A DNA stretch of 44,245 bases from NCBI GenBank assembly GCA_038145405.1, contig JAYQPQ010000005.1, positions 1-44,245 of the forward strand, given 5' to 3'. This DNA is from JAYQPQ01 sp038145405 (GTDB lineage: Bacteria; Pseudomonadota; Gammaproteobacteria; Pseudomonadales; GM7GCV1). Of this stretch, positions 25,208 through 34,038 are shown piece after piece; within the stretch, counting starts at the first letter, position 1, and each line of letters begins with the position of its first letter. The notes beneath the pieces are model-generated. The model worked only from the letters and a program-made list of their open reading frames with translations. It ran no database searches and was not told the DNA's origin. Made by a program: the position numbers and the translations under genes.

Positions 25208-25245
25208 TTTGCGTTTGGGGCGACAATCTTTTTGGGACGGCGTGA

Positions 25246-26424
25246 ATGACGACAGCACACCTGATGAACAACTACGGTCAGCGCAAAATGACGCTGGCCA
25301 AGGGCGAAGGCGCTTGGGTATGGGATACTCAGGGTCGTCGCTATCTGGATTGTGTTTCCGGCATTGCGGTGTGCGGGCTGGGTCATTGCCACCCCGAAAT
25401 CACGCGCGTGATTCAGGAGCAGGCCGCCACGCTGGTACACACCTCTAACCTGTACAACATCTCCTGGCAGGAACGCCTGGCCGACCTGCTGTGCCAGACC
25501 GGCGGCATGGAGCGAGCGTTTTTCTGCAATTCCGGAGCAGAGGCCAATGAGGCCGCTATCAAGCTGGCACGACTCAAGGCGTATGCCAAAGGCATTAGCG
25601 CGCCTGAAATTATCGTGATGGATGACGCTTTTCACGGCCGCACCCTGGCCACCCTGTCCGCCACTTCGGGCGCCAAGGTGCAGAAGGGTTTTGCGCCCCT
25701 GGTAACTGGCTTCATACGAGTGCCCTACGGCGACGCCGAGGCTGTGGCTGCAGCAGGCACAGCCAATACCGTTGCCGTACTGGTTGAACCCATCCAGGGC
25801 GAGGCTGGCATCAACATTCCAGCGTCAGACTATCTGCCGCGTTTGCGCGAACTGTGCGATAGCAACGACTGGCTGCTGATGCTCGACGAAATCCAGTCCG
25901 GCAATGGCCGCACCGGAACCTTTTTTGCCTGGCAGCACAGCGGGGCCGCACCCGACGTGCTCACCACGGCCAAAGGGCTAGGCAATGGCCTGCCCATCGG
26001 CGCCTGCCTGGCGCGCGGCGAAGCTGCCGAGTTCTTCTCGGCCGGCAGCCATGGCTCCACCTATGGCGGCAATCCGCTGGTATGCCGGGTTGCGCATCGC
26101 GTGGTCGAGATCATCAATGAAGAGCACCTTGCTCCGCGAGCGAAGCAACTGGGAAGCTGGTTGGTGAGCGAATTTCGCCAGCGGTTGACTGACCATGCCG
26201 GCGTCAAGGATATCCGTGGTGCCGGCTTGATGCTGGCCATCGAGATGCATGCCGACTGCGGCGACCTGGTAGGTTTGGCTGCTGAACAGGGCTTGCTGAT
26301 TAACGTAACCGGCGGCAACCGCGTGCGCCTGCTGCCACCCCTCACTTTTACTGACAGCCAGGCTGAACAGATGGTCAAAACACTGGTCCCCCTGATCGCG
26401 ACATGGCAAGGAACCCAAGCATGA
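25246..26424 (+). CDS. argD: Acetylornithine aminotransferase ArgD
   Basis: 392 residues, class III PLP aminotransferase. It makes N-acetylornithine from the semialdehyde in arginine synthesis and may also serve as succinyldiaminopimelate transaminase in lysine synthesis. Visible motifs: FCNSGAEANEAAIKLAR, DAFHGRT, LLMLDEIQSGNGRTG with the PLP-ring Asp, and TTAKGLGNGLPIG with the Schiff-base K243. I used ATG 25246; ATG 25264 would also fit. Its stop overlaps the argF start by four bases (ATGA), so the two arginine genes are coupled. Confidence 0.95.
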   Translation: MTTAHLMNNYGQRKMTLAKGEGAWVWDTQGRRYLDCVSGIAVCGLGHCHPEITRVIQEQAATLVHTSNLYNISWQERLADLLCQTGGMERAFFCNSGAEANEAAIKLARLKAYAKGISAPEIIVMDDAFHGRTLATLSATSGAKVQKGFAPLVTGFIRVPYGDAEAVAAAGTANTVAVLVEPIQGEAGINIPASDYLPRLRELCDSNDWLLMLDEIQSGNGRTGTFFAWQHSGAAPDVLTTAKGLGNGLPIGACLARGEAAEFFSAGSHGSTYGGNPLVCRVAHRVVEIINEEHLAPRAKQLGSWLVSEFRQRLTDHAGVKDIRGAGLMLAIEMHADCGDLVGLAAEQGLLINVTGGNRVRLLPPLTFTDSQAEQMVKTLVPLIATWQGTQA

Positions 26425-27329
26425 ATTCACGTCACTTTCTGACGCTGCTGGATTGCAGCCCGGCCGAGCTGAATTCCATTATCAGCCGAGCTATCGAGAT
26501 GAAAAAGCTGCAGCGCGACGGCATCGAGCACCCGACCGCCCGCGGCAAGGTCATGGCCATGATCTTTGAAAAGTCGTCGACGCGGACCCGGGTGTCTTTT
26601 GAATCCGGCATGGCCCAGCTGGGCGGACATGCCATGTTCCTGTCGCCGACCGATACGCAGCTCGGGCGCGGCGAGCCCATTGAGGACACCGCTCGCGTCA
26701 TCTCACGTATGGTCGATATCCTCATGATTCGCACCCACGAGCACAGTCGCGTCAGCGCCTTTGCGGCCCACTCGAGGGTACCCGTGATCAATGCCTTGAC
26801 CGATAGTTACCACCCTTGCCAGCTGCTGGCCGACATACAAACCTTTGTCGAACATCGCGGGTCGCCACAGGGCAAGCGCGTTGCCTGGATCGGCGACGGC
26901 AACAACATGTGCCATTCCTATATCAACGCTGCGCGCCAATGGGACTTCGAGCTTGCCATCGCTTGCCCGCAGGGCTTTGAGCCTGACGCCGGTCTAATCG
27001 AGCAGAATCGCGACCGGGTGCAGCTGCTGCGCTCACCCCAGGAAGCAGTAGCAGGCGCCGAACTGGTGGTTACCGATACCTGGGCATCCATGGGCCAGGA
27101 AACCCAGCAGGAGGCGCGCAAGATTGCCTTTGCACCTTATCAGGTCGATGCTGAGCTGATGGCCCAGGCTGCGCCGCGTGCTGTCTTCATGCACTGCCTG
27201 CCGGCCTATCGGGGTTGCGAGGTCAGCGCCGAAGTGCTGGAAGATCCCGACATCAGCCTGGTGTGGGATGAGGCGGAGAACCGACTGCACGCCCAGAAGG
27301 CGTTGGTTGAGTTCCTGCTGCAAGCCTAG
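26421..27329 (+). CDS. argF: Ornithine carbamoyltransferase ArgF
   Basis: 302 residues from ATG 26421, with AAGGA nine bases upstream. It makes citrulline from ornithine and carbamoyl phosphate. STRTR at 53-57 binds carbamoyl phosphate, HPCQLLAD is the second phosphate motif, DTWASMGQE follows the SMG ornithine loop, and HCLP (258-261) carries the active Cys. The anabolic assignment rests on coupling to argD. The frame stays open six codons upstream, but those belong to argD. Confidence 0.97.
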   Translation: MNSRHFLTLLDCSPAELNSIISRAIEMKKLQRDGIEHPTARGKVMAMIFEKSSTRTRVSFESGMAQLGGHAMFLSPTDTQLGRGEPIEDTARVISRMVDILMIRTHEHSRVSAFAAHSRVPVINALTDSYHPCQLLADIQTFVEHRGSPQGKRVAWIGDGNNMCHSYINAARQWDFELAIACPQGFEPDAGLIEQNRDRVQLLRSPQEAVAGAELVVTDTWASMGQETQQEARKIAFAPYQVDAELMAQAAPRAVFMHCLPAYRGCEVSAEVLEDPDISLVWDEAENRLHAQKALVEFLLQA

Positions 27330-27340
27330 GGCAACTCACC

Positions 27341-28384
27341 ATGTCCTACCTGGTGGTCGACGACATTCACTGCGAGATCGCTCGATCGCAGGTGTTGCGC
27401 GGCACCAGCTTCAGACTGGAAAAAGGCGAAATCGGCTGTCTGCTGGGTCCCAGTGGCTGTGGCAAAACCACCGTGCTGAGGGCACTGGCAGGATTTCAGC
27501 CGCTGCTGGCCGGACGCATTGAACTGGCGCAAGAATTGCTGTCTGACGCCTCCCACTCAATGGCTCCGGAACAGCGTGGCGTATCCATGGTGTTTCAGGA
27601 CTATGCCCTCTTCCCCCACCTCACAGTGGCCCAGAACGTTGCCTTTGGCCTGCAGCGCCTAAAACCGGATGAGCGCCGACGCCGCGTCGCCTTTCAGCTC
27701 GAGCTGACCAAACTGGATGCGCTGGGCGAGCGCTATCCGCACGAACTGTCGGGTGGCCAGCAGCAGCGTGTTGCCTTGGCGCGAGCCCTGGCTACCCAGC
27801 CGCGCCTGTTGCTGTTGGACGAACCCTTCTCCGGTCTGGATTCCGACCTGCGCCGCGAACTGGGCCTCCGAGTGAGGGAAATTCTCAAGAACCAGCAGAT
27901 CACTGCAATCCTGGTCACGCACGATCAGGAGGAAGCCTTTAGCGTTGCCGACCAGGTCGGCGTCATGCAGGACGGCCGCATTCTGCAGTGGGCTTCGCCC
28001 TACAGTCTATACCACGAACCGGTGAGCCGCTTTGTCGCCGACTTTGTCGGCCGCGGCGTATTTCTGCCAGGCCGGACGCAAACCGAGGGGAGTGTAATCA
28101 CCGAGCTGGGGGAGATTTCCGGGCGCGCGGGCCGGACGGTACCGAGCGGCAGTCAGGTGCAGGTCCTGTTGCGCCCGGACGATGTCGTACAGGACCAGAG
28201 CAGCCCCTATCGCGCCATTGTCACCAACAAGATATTTATCGGCACCAGCACCCTCTATACGCTGCGCCTGCCTTCCGGGCACCAAATCGAGTCCATGCTG
28301 CCGAGCCACGAAAACTTCCCGCTAGGGGCGGAGCTCGGCGTGCGCGTAGACGCCGATCACCTCATTCTGTTCGATCAGTCCTGA
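27341..28384 (+). CDS. ABC transporter ATP-binding protein (FbpC/PotA type), no permease nearby
   Basis: 347 residues. The nucleotide-binding domain has Walker A GPSGCGKT (36-43), Q-loop FQDYALFPHLTV, signature LSGGQQQR (136-143), Walker B LLLLDEP (156-162) and the switch His in LVTHDQEEA. A TOBE-type regulatory domain covers about 240-347. This layout is that of importers for ferric iron, polyamines or sulfate. No permease or binding-protein gene is adjacent, so the substrate is unknown. It follows argF by 11 bases and likely rides on the argD promoter; a similar ATPase next to argF occurs, as I recall, in Pseudomonas. Its 3' end overlaps yqcC on the other strand by 23 bases. Confidence 0.88.
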   Translation: MSYLVVDDIHCEIARSQVLRGTSFRLEKGEIGCLLGPSGCGKTTVLRALAGFQPLLAGRIELAQELLSDASHSMAPEQRGVSMVFQDYALFPHLTVAQNVAFGLQRLKPDERRRRVAFQLELTKLDALGERYPHELSGGQQQRVALARALATQPRLLLLDEPFSGLDSDLRRELGLRVREILKNQQITAILVTHDQEEAFSVADQVGVMQDGRILQWASPYSLYHEPVSRFVADFVGRGVFLPGRTQTEGSVITELGEISGRAGRTVPSGSQVQVLLRPDDVVQDQSSPYRAIVTNKIFIGTSTLYTLRLPSGHQIESMLPSHENFPLGAELGVRVDADHLILFDQS

Positions 28385-28733
28385 TCGACTCTGCGGCATT
28401 CTGGTGCCGGCTGACAAGTTGATCGATCTGCCGGATCACCTGCAACAGGCGCGTGGCTTCACCTGGACCAAATTGCAATTCGACCATCGGCGCGACTGCG
28501 CAGTCCTCCGGCCACAGGCGATCACTTTCGGCCAGGTCGCTCAGCGTCGGCAGGAAAACATACTGCAACCAGAGGGGAAAGCTCATGCGGTCGTGGGCAA
28601 AGGGCAATTCGCTGGCGAAAGCCCAATCCGAGGGTCGTTCATCGCTCCAAAGGCCCGTATCGCGCAACACGTATTCGAGGTCGATGAGCAGCTCGCGCAG
28701 ACCCAACCCGGCGCTGTCGGCAATGGGCGTCAA
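28362..28733 (-). CDS. yqcC: YqcC-like protein (DUF446)
   Basis: 123 residues from TTG 28733, which overlaps the preceding acyltransferase stop by four bases. The pattern LRDTGLWSDERPSDWAFASELPF then MSFPLWLQYVFLPTLSDL and CAVAPMVE matches the YqcC family of small helical proteins. In E. coli it is encoded next to the tRNA pseudouridine synthase truC, but its function is not established. That neighbour is absent here; the gene is coupled to an acyltransferase instead. Confidence 0.85.
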   Translation of the reverse strand: MTPIADSAGLGLRELLIDLEYVLRDTGLWSDERPSDWAFASELPFAHDRMSFPLWLQYVFLPTLSDLAESDRLWPEDCAVAPMVELQFGPGEATRLLQVIRQIDQLVSRHQNAAESIRTDRTE

Positions 28734-29893
28734 ACCGGCTCCATCTGAACCAATCGCTGCTGCAGCTCAGTCCAGCTGTGCACCGGGTTGGCGTAGGTTT
28801 GTAGCAGTATCTGCTGCTCATCCTGCGGCAGGCTGCTCGCGCGTTCGCGCAACTGGTCGGCGGCGGCTTGCAGCATGGCCGCATCCGCTGCCAGACCATC
28901 GGGAAGTCCGCGCCCGGTTATTTGGCAGGCCGCCAGATTGCTGGGATGCAGTCGATAGAGCGCAATGATCTGGCGGTCGATCAGTTCCGCCATGGCATCG
29001 GCGTCGGCGGCTGGACTGTCAATTTCATCGCCAAAGGCGACGTGTATGCGCCCCTTTTGTCCGCGGATGCCGCGCGCGATGCTCTCGATGTCTTCAAATT
29101 CCGCTTTCTGATAGTGCCCATCGCGGCGCTTGCAGGCGAGTTCGTGCGCCTTCATCTGATCACAGGGATCCCACTCGTAAGACACCACTACCGGCACCAG
29201 GTGCAGATCGCGAATGCGCTCCGCAAAGCTACTGCCCTCTGGCCCGCTCAGCGCCAACATTTTCAGCAGGGCCGGATCGGTGCGATCCAACCCATCCTTG
29301 GCACGACCCTCGCGCTGGGCAATCCAGACAGACTGGCGATCGCTCTGGATGGATTGGCGGATGTAGGCAGAAAGCTTCTGCAGCTCAAAAAATTTCTGCC
29401 GCCGGGTGCTGGCCTGGCGACGCACCAGGAAGCTCTTGTTGATGCGCATTAACCGCTCGGCGAAAGGCTTGGACAGCAGATTGTCGCCAATGGCGATGCG
29501 AAAGGTATCGCGACCCGCACGGTGTAATACCAGATTACAGAGCGCCGGATCCATGACGATGTCACGATGGTTACTGATAAAGAGATAGCTGCGCTGAGGA
29601 TCCAGGTGATCGACGCCAGAGGTGGTCAGGCTGACGCTGGTACGCTCCAGATTGGCATCCAGGTAGGTTTCCACCTGCTCCTGGAAATCCGCCACTCGGT
29701 GGATGTGTGCGAGCAAAGACTGAAACTTGTAGCGCACCATGCTGCGCGACAACGCCGGCAGCCAGCGATGCAGGAGAGGCAGTCGCATGTGGGCAATGGC
29801 GTCGAGAAACTCCGGATCGCGTATCAGCCCCTGGAGTACCGATTCGACTTCGTCGTCGCGGTAGGGACGAATATCGTCAAAATCGAAACTCAC
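28730..29893 (-). CDS. Predicted glycerophospholipid acyltransferase
   Basis: 387 residues from GTG 29893. A central acyltransferase domain of the PlsB/PlsC type is suggested by LFISNHRDIVMDPAL (H109) and VWIAQREGRAKDG (195-197 EGR, in place of FPEG), and by LHLVPVVVSYEWDPCD as the later conserved block. The first motif is NHRDIVMD, so the Asp expected at H+5 is Met and Asp comes one residue later; HRD itself supplies another acidic residue. There are no clear membrane helices, unlike PlsC. It likely transfers an acyl chain to a glycerol phosphate or lysolipid; substrate unknown. Seven bases downstream of pyrB, coupled to yqcC. Confidence 0.75.
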   Translation of the reverse strand: MSFDFDDIRPYRDDEVESVLQGLIRDPEFLDAIAHMRLPLLHRWLPALSRSMVRYKFQSLLAHIHRVADFQEQVETYLDANLERTSVSLTTSGVDHLDPQRSYLFISNHRDIVMDPALCNLVLHRAGRDTFRIAIGDNLLSKPFAERLMRINKSFLVRRQASTRRQKFFELQKLSAYIRQSIQSDRQSVWIAQREGRAKDGLDRTDPALLKMLALSGPEGSSFAERIRDLHLVPVVVSYEWDPCDQMKAHELACKRRDGHYQKAEFEDIESIARGIRGQKGRIHVAFGDEIDSPAADADAMAELIDRQIIALYRLHPSNLAACQITGRGLPDGLAADAAMLQAAADQLRERASSLPQDEQQILLQTYANPVHSWTELQQRLVQMEPV

Positions 29894-29899
29894 CGTGCC

Positions 29900-30916
29900 T
29901 CAGCTCCTGCGCCGAGCGGGATGCCAGGTTAACTCGGAGGAGCAACGATCCACCTGGTCGGCAACGTCGAAGATGAGTGCGAACAACGCCATGCGCACCA
30001 GCACGCCGTTGTCGGTCTGACGAAAGATGGCCAGGTTAGGGTTCGTGTCCAAATCAACATCCAGTTCATTGGCCTCGGATCGACTGTCGCGCGGCAACGG
30101 ATGCATGATCACAGTGTTGGGTTCGCAGGCACGGGTATAGATGGCCTGGTTCAGCCGGAAACGGCCGCGGTAAAGATCGGCTTCCTCCGCAGAGGGAAAG
30201 CGCTCTTCCTGAATGCGCGTGGAGTAGACGATATCGACGTGCTGTATGCCGACTTCCAGATTGTCCGTGATCTGCACCTGCTGGCCGGCAGCTCGCAATT
30301 GATCCACCAGCTGGGCCGGCATCTGCAGTTCGGGGGGCGACACCAGCATGATACTCAGCCCTTGGTACAGGCAGAGCAGACGCGCCAGCGAATGCACCGT
30401 ACGGCCGTATTTGAGGTCGCCAATCATGGCGATGCGCAGTCCATCCAGTTCGCGGCGCCGGCCGGCCAGTTCGCGCTTGATCGTATAGAGATCCAGCAAG
30501 GCCTGGGTGGGATGTTCGTTGGGACCATCGCCACCGTTGATCACGGGCACGCGGCTGGCAGAAGCAAACTCGGCGACTGAACCGGCGACGGGATGGCGCA
30601 TGCAGATTATGTCGCTGTAACCAGACAGAACCCGCGCGGTATCGCGCAGCGATTCTCCCTTGACCAGCGCCGAAGATTCCAAACTACTGGTTTCGCGCAC
30701 CTCTCCACCGAGCAGATTGAATGCCGCACCAAAACTCACCCGGGTGCGGGTGCTGGCTTCGAAGAACATGCTGCCGAGGATGGCACCGTCCAGTACCCGC
30801 GTCAGACGGCGGCGCTGAGCGTAGGGCTCCATGGAATCGGCGGTGCGGAAAATCGTTTCAATATCCGGTCGCTCAAACTGGTCGATGGAAAGAATATGTG
30901 ATCCGACGAATTCCAC
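29900..30916 (-). CDS. pyrB: Aspartate carbamoyltransferase catalytic chain PyrB
   Basis: 338 residues from GTG 30916. It forms carbamoyl aspartate in pyrimidine synthesis. STRTR (55-59), the catalytic-loop Lys of SALVKGESL, HPTQALLDL (135-138) and HPLPRD are all present, and GDLKYGRTVHSL resembles the E. coli chain. It is longer than the E. coli chain (311), and neither pyrI nor the pyrC-like pseudo-dihydroorotase partner of Pseudomonas is adjacent. No attenuator leader was recognised. It is 27 bases downstream of sbcB on the same strand. Confidence 0.96.
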   Translation of the reverse strand: MEFVGSHILSIDQFERPDIETIFRTADSMEPYAQRRRLTRVLDGAILGSMFFEASTRTRVSFGAAFNLLGGEVRETSSLESSALVKGESLRDTARVLSGYSDIICMRHPVAGSVAEFASASRVPVINGGDGPNEHPTQALLDLYTIKRELAGRRRELDGLRIAMIGDLKYGRTVHSLARLLCLYQGLSIMLVSPPELQMPAQLVDQLRAAGQQVQITDNLEVGIQHVDIVYSTRIQEERFPSAEEADLYRGRFRLNQAIYTRACEPNTVIMHPLPRDSRSEANELDVDLDTNPNLAIFRQTDNGVLVRMALFALIFDVADQVDRCSSELTWHPARRRS

Positions 30917-30943
30917 GCTGCAAACCCCTCAGGTTGTGGCGCA

Positions 30944-32389
30944 TTATGCCTGCGAATATTTCTGCTGCAACTCCTGCCCCCACTGCGCCAAGGCTCCAAG
31001 CAGCACTGCGGCACGCGGGTCGTCCCCGAGTTCCTGCGCCAGCTGTTCGATACGAGCACGAAATCCGGCCAGTGTGCGGCTGTCGCCAGAATCCTCCGCA
31101 AACAGTCGCTGCTGGACCTGCTCGTGCCAGCTGGCGCGCTCTGCCCGGCTGAGCGAATCCGGGAAAAAGCGGGCGCGATATCGAAACAGCAGCTCGCCCA
31201 GGCGCGCATCCTGAAAAGGGAAAGTTTGCGTTGCCAGGGTTTGGCTATCGGCGCTGGCTACCTGATCGCAGAGCAGGCGGTCGGCATCGGGGATAAAGCC
31301 CTGATAAAGCGCCAGTTCAGGATCGTAGATCAGGTCACCAAAGGGTGCAAAAACCGCTTCCAGCTTGTGCCGCCAGCTCTCCGGATTGCCCAGACGCTGC
31401 CAGTTGCGCTCACAACGGTCGCGATCAATGCCTAACTCCTGGGCTCGCTCTGACGAGAGCGAGGCCACCGGCACCAGGATGGGCGACCGGTTCAGATGCA
31501 GCAATTTGAGCGAGATACGCTGCTGTCCCACCGGCAACTCTGCGGCAGGGCTAAATACCCGTTGCCGCAGGGTTTCGGCATCGAGATCGTTCAATATCGA
31601 GGGATCCTGCTCCAGATCCAGCACCACCACGGCATTCGAATTGGATTTGAGACGAACCAGCGGAGCGACGATGGCCAGACAGCCTCGGCTGGCCGGGTAA
31701 CGGGAAGAAATGTGCAGCAGCGGACGCGCCTCGCCCAGGTGCAGCTGTTTTAACACCTGATCCTTGAGCCGCAGTTGCCAGCAGAAATCAAACAGGGCCG
31801 GTTCGCGGTGCTTGACCAGTCGGGCCAGTTCGATGGTTGCCTCGACATCGGCCAGGGCGTCGTGGGCCGCGGTGTGGGCAATGCCGTTTGCCTGAGTCAG
31901 GGCTTCGAGTTTAAAGCTGGGCACACCGGGCTCGCGCTCTGGCCAGTTCAGACTGGCCGGCTTGAGGGCATAGACCAGGCGCAGCATGTCGATAATGTCC
32001 CAGCGCGAATTGCCGTTGCGCCACTCCCGAGCGTAGGGATCGCGGAAATTGCGATAGAGCGTGAAGCGCGTGACCTCGTCATCGAAGCGTATGCTGTTGT
32101 AGCCGACCACGCAGGTCTGGGATTGCAGCATCTCGGCTTCAACAAGGCGAATAAAAGCGGGCTCATCCAGCCCCTTGGCGCGCGCCTGCTGCGGCGTAAT
32201 ACCGGTAACCAGCACGGCTTCGGGTTGCGGCAGGATATCCTCGACAGGTCGGCAGTAATACTGCAGCGGCTCCCCCAGGGGATTCAGCTCAACATCGGTG
32301 CGAATGGCGGCAAACTGCACGGGGCGATCGCGGGCTGGATCGGCGCCGGTGGTTTCATAGTCGTGCCAAAGTAAGCTTTGCTGGTTAAT
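30944..32389 (-). CDS. sbcB: Exodeoxyribonuclease I (SbcB), apparent ATT start
   Basis: ExoI is a 3'-5' single-strand DNA exonuclease of recombination and mismatch repair. The first ordinary start codon in frame is GTG 32320, giving 458 residues, but that begins inside the conserved block RPVQFAAIRTD and loses the catalytic DYET motif. Reading upstream in frame gives NQQSLLWHDYETTGADPARD, matching E. coli NDGKQQSTFLFHDYETFG, with a stop at 32402-32404. No ATG, GTG, TTG or CTG lies between; ATT 32389-32387 is exactly where Met would be. With ATT the protein has 481 residues (E. coli 475), with D10 and E12 as metal ligands, plus GYNSIRFDDEVTR and AHDALADVEATIEL of the DEDD nuclease. Only a weak ribosome site precedes it. 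Confidence 0.85.
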   Translation of the reverse strand: MNQQSLLWHDYETTGADPARDRPVQFAAIRTDVELNPLGEPLQYYCRPVEDILPQPEAVLVTGITPQQARAKGLDEPAFIRLVEAEMLQSQTCVVGYNSIRFDDEVTRFTLYRNFRDPYAREWRNGNSRWDIIDMLRLVYALKPASLNWPEREPGVPSFKLEALTQANGIAHTAAHDALADVEATIELARLVKHREPALFDFCWQLRLKDQVLKQLHLGEARPLLHISSRYPASRGCLAIVAPLVRLKSNSNAVVVLDLEQDPSILNDLDAETLRQRVFSPAAELPVGQQRISLKLLHLNRSPILVPVASLSSERAQELGIDRDRCERNWQRLGNPESWRHKLEAVFAPFGDLIYDPELALYQGFIPDADRLLCDQVASADSQTLATQTFPFQDARLGELLFRYRARFFPDSLSRAERASWHEQVQQRLFAEDSGDSRTLAGFRARIEQLAQELGDDPRAAVLLGALAQWGQELQQKYSQA

Positions 32390-32485
32390 AGCTGCCCCGC
32401 TTCAGGTTGAGCGCTAGCTTAGGAACCTCTGCACACGTCTCCGGTGGCCCAGGCGCTGGCTTTGCAGCCTTTCGCAGAGCCGTGA

Positions 32486-34009
32486 TCAGGGGTTCCCCAG
32501 GGCGAGCACCTTCTCCTCGATCTGTTTTTGCCAGAATTCCGGACCGGTCTGGTGGACGGATTCGCCCAGCGAGTCTACCGCCACCGTCACCGGCATATCC
32601 ACCACCTCGAACTCATAAATGGCTTCCATGCCCAGTTCGGGGAAAGCCAGGACCTGGGCGGATTTAATTGCCTTGGATACCAGATAGGCCGCTCCGCCGA
32701 CTGCCATAAGGTAGACCGAACGGTTATCGCGAATGGCATCGATAGCAGCAGGGCCGCGTTCCGCCTTGCCGATCATGCCCAGCAATCCCGTCTTTTCCAG
32801 CACGGTGCGCGTGAACTTGTCCATGCGGGTGGCCGTAGTAGGACCGGCCGGACCGACCACTTCGTCGCGCACCGGATCGACCGGGCCAACGTAGTAGATA
32901 AAGCGGTTTTCCAGCGACACCGGCAACGACTGCCCGCTGGCCAACAGATCGACAATTTTCTTGTGCGCAGCGTCGCGGCCGGTCAGCATTTTGCCGGACA
33001 GAAGCAAGGTCTCACCTGGCTTCCAGGACTTCACATCCTCGCGGGTCAGGCTATCCATATTGACGCGGCGCACGCCTGCGCCTATCTCCCAGGTGACCTC
33101 GGGCCAATCCTCCAGCGCCGGCGGCGTCTGCAGGTAGGGGCCAGAGCCGTCCAGCACGAGATGCGCGTGGCGAGTTGCGGCGCAATTCGGAATCACGGCG
33201 ACTGCCTTGTTGGCTGCATGCGAGGGGAAGTCGCTGACCTTGACGTCCAGTACGGTGGTCAGACCGCCCAGCCCCTGGGCGCCAATACCCAGACGATTGA
33301 CCTTGTCGTAGAGCTCCAGACGCAGCTGTTCGGCCCGGGTGGAGGCGCCTCGGGCCTGCAATTCCTGAATATCCACCGGCTCCATCAGCACTTCCTTGGC
33401 CAGCAGCATGGCTTTTTCCGCCGTACCACCAATGCCTATGCCGAGCATGCCTGGAGGGCACCAGCCGGCACCCATCTTGGGCACCATCTCCAGCACCCAG
33501 TCCACCACCGAATCCGAGGGATTCAGCATGGCAAATTTGGATTTAGCTTCTGAGCCGCCGCCCTTGGCAGCCAAATCGATCTCGACCTGGTCGCCGGGCA
33601 CGATTTCGTAATGAATAACGGCTGGCGTGTTGTCGCCGGTGTTTTTTCGTGCACCGTCGGGATCAGCCAGAATAGAGGCACGCAGCACGTTGTCGGGATG
33701 CAGGTAGGCGCGACGCACACCCTCGTTGATCATATCGGTAAGCGACATCTCAGCGTCCCATTGCACGCCCATACCGACGCGCACAAAGGCCGTCACAATT
33801 CCGGTGTCCTGACAGATGGGTCGACGTCCTTCAGCACACATGCGTGAATTGATCAGGATCTGCGCCATGGCATCCTTGGCGGCCTGGGATTCCTCCCGCT
33901 GATAGGCCTGGTAAATGGCGCCGATAAAATCCTTTGGGTGATAGTAGGAAATGTACTGCAATGCATCGGCGACGCTGTCGATCACGTCCTGCTGCTTGAT
34001 AGTGACCAT
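32486..34009 (-). CDS. fumA: Class I (iron-sulfur) fumarate hydratase
   Basis: 507 residues, the fused alpha-beta form. It interconverts fumarate and malate in the citric acid cycle using a [4Fe-4S] cluster. Candidate ligands are C66 (RPICQDTG), C184 (GAGWCPPG) and C276 (IPNCAATRH). The C-terminal beta part starts near 330 with GETLLLSGKMLTGRDAAHK and has YVGPVDPVRDE and GPAGPTTATRMD. Class I fumarases are inactivated by superoxide; sodB lies 1 kb upstream, though on the other strand. Start ATG 34009, 29 bases after the preceding coiled-coil gene, probably in one transcript. Confidence 0.96.
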   Translation of the reverse strand: MVTIKQQDVIDSVADALQYISYYHPKDFIGAIYQAYQREESQAAKDAMAQILINSRMCAEGRRPICQDTGIVTAFVRVGMGVQWDAEMSLTDMINEGVRRAYLHPDNVLRASILADPDGARKNTGDNTPAVIHYEIVPGDQVEIDLAAKGGGSEAKSKFAMLNPSDSVVDWVLEMVPKMGAGWCPPGMLGIGIGGTAEKAMLLAKEVLMEPVDIQELQARGASTRAEQLRLELYDKVNRLGIGAQGLGGLTTVLDVKVSDFPSHAANKAVAVIPNCAATRHAHLVLDGSGPYLQTPPALEDWPEVTWEIGAGVRRVNMDSLTREDVKSWKPGETLLLSGKMLTGRDAAHKKIVDLLASGQSLPVSLENRFIYYVGPVDPVRDEVVGPAGPTTATRMDKFTRTVLEKTGLLGMIGKAERGPAAIDAIRDNRSVYLMAVGGAAYLVSKAIKSAQVLAFPELGMEAIYEFEVVDMPVTVAVDSLGESVHQTGPEFWQKQIEEKVLALGNP

Positions 34010-34038
34010 GCTTCTCTCAAATAGGGCGAAATGAAAAA

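Noticed and set aside
25074..25245. Arginine repressor boxes at argD
   Set aside because: I could not find a convincing pair of ARG-box-like palindromes in this interval.
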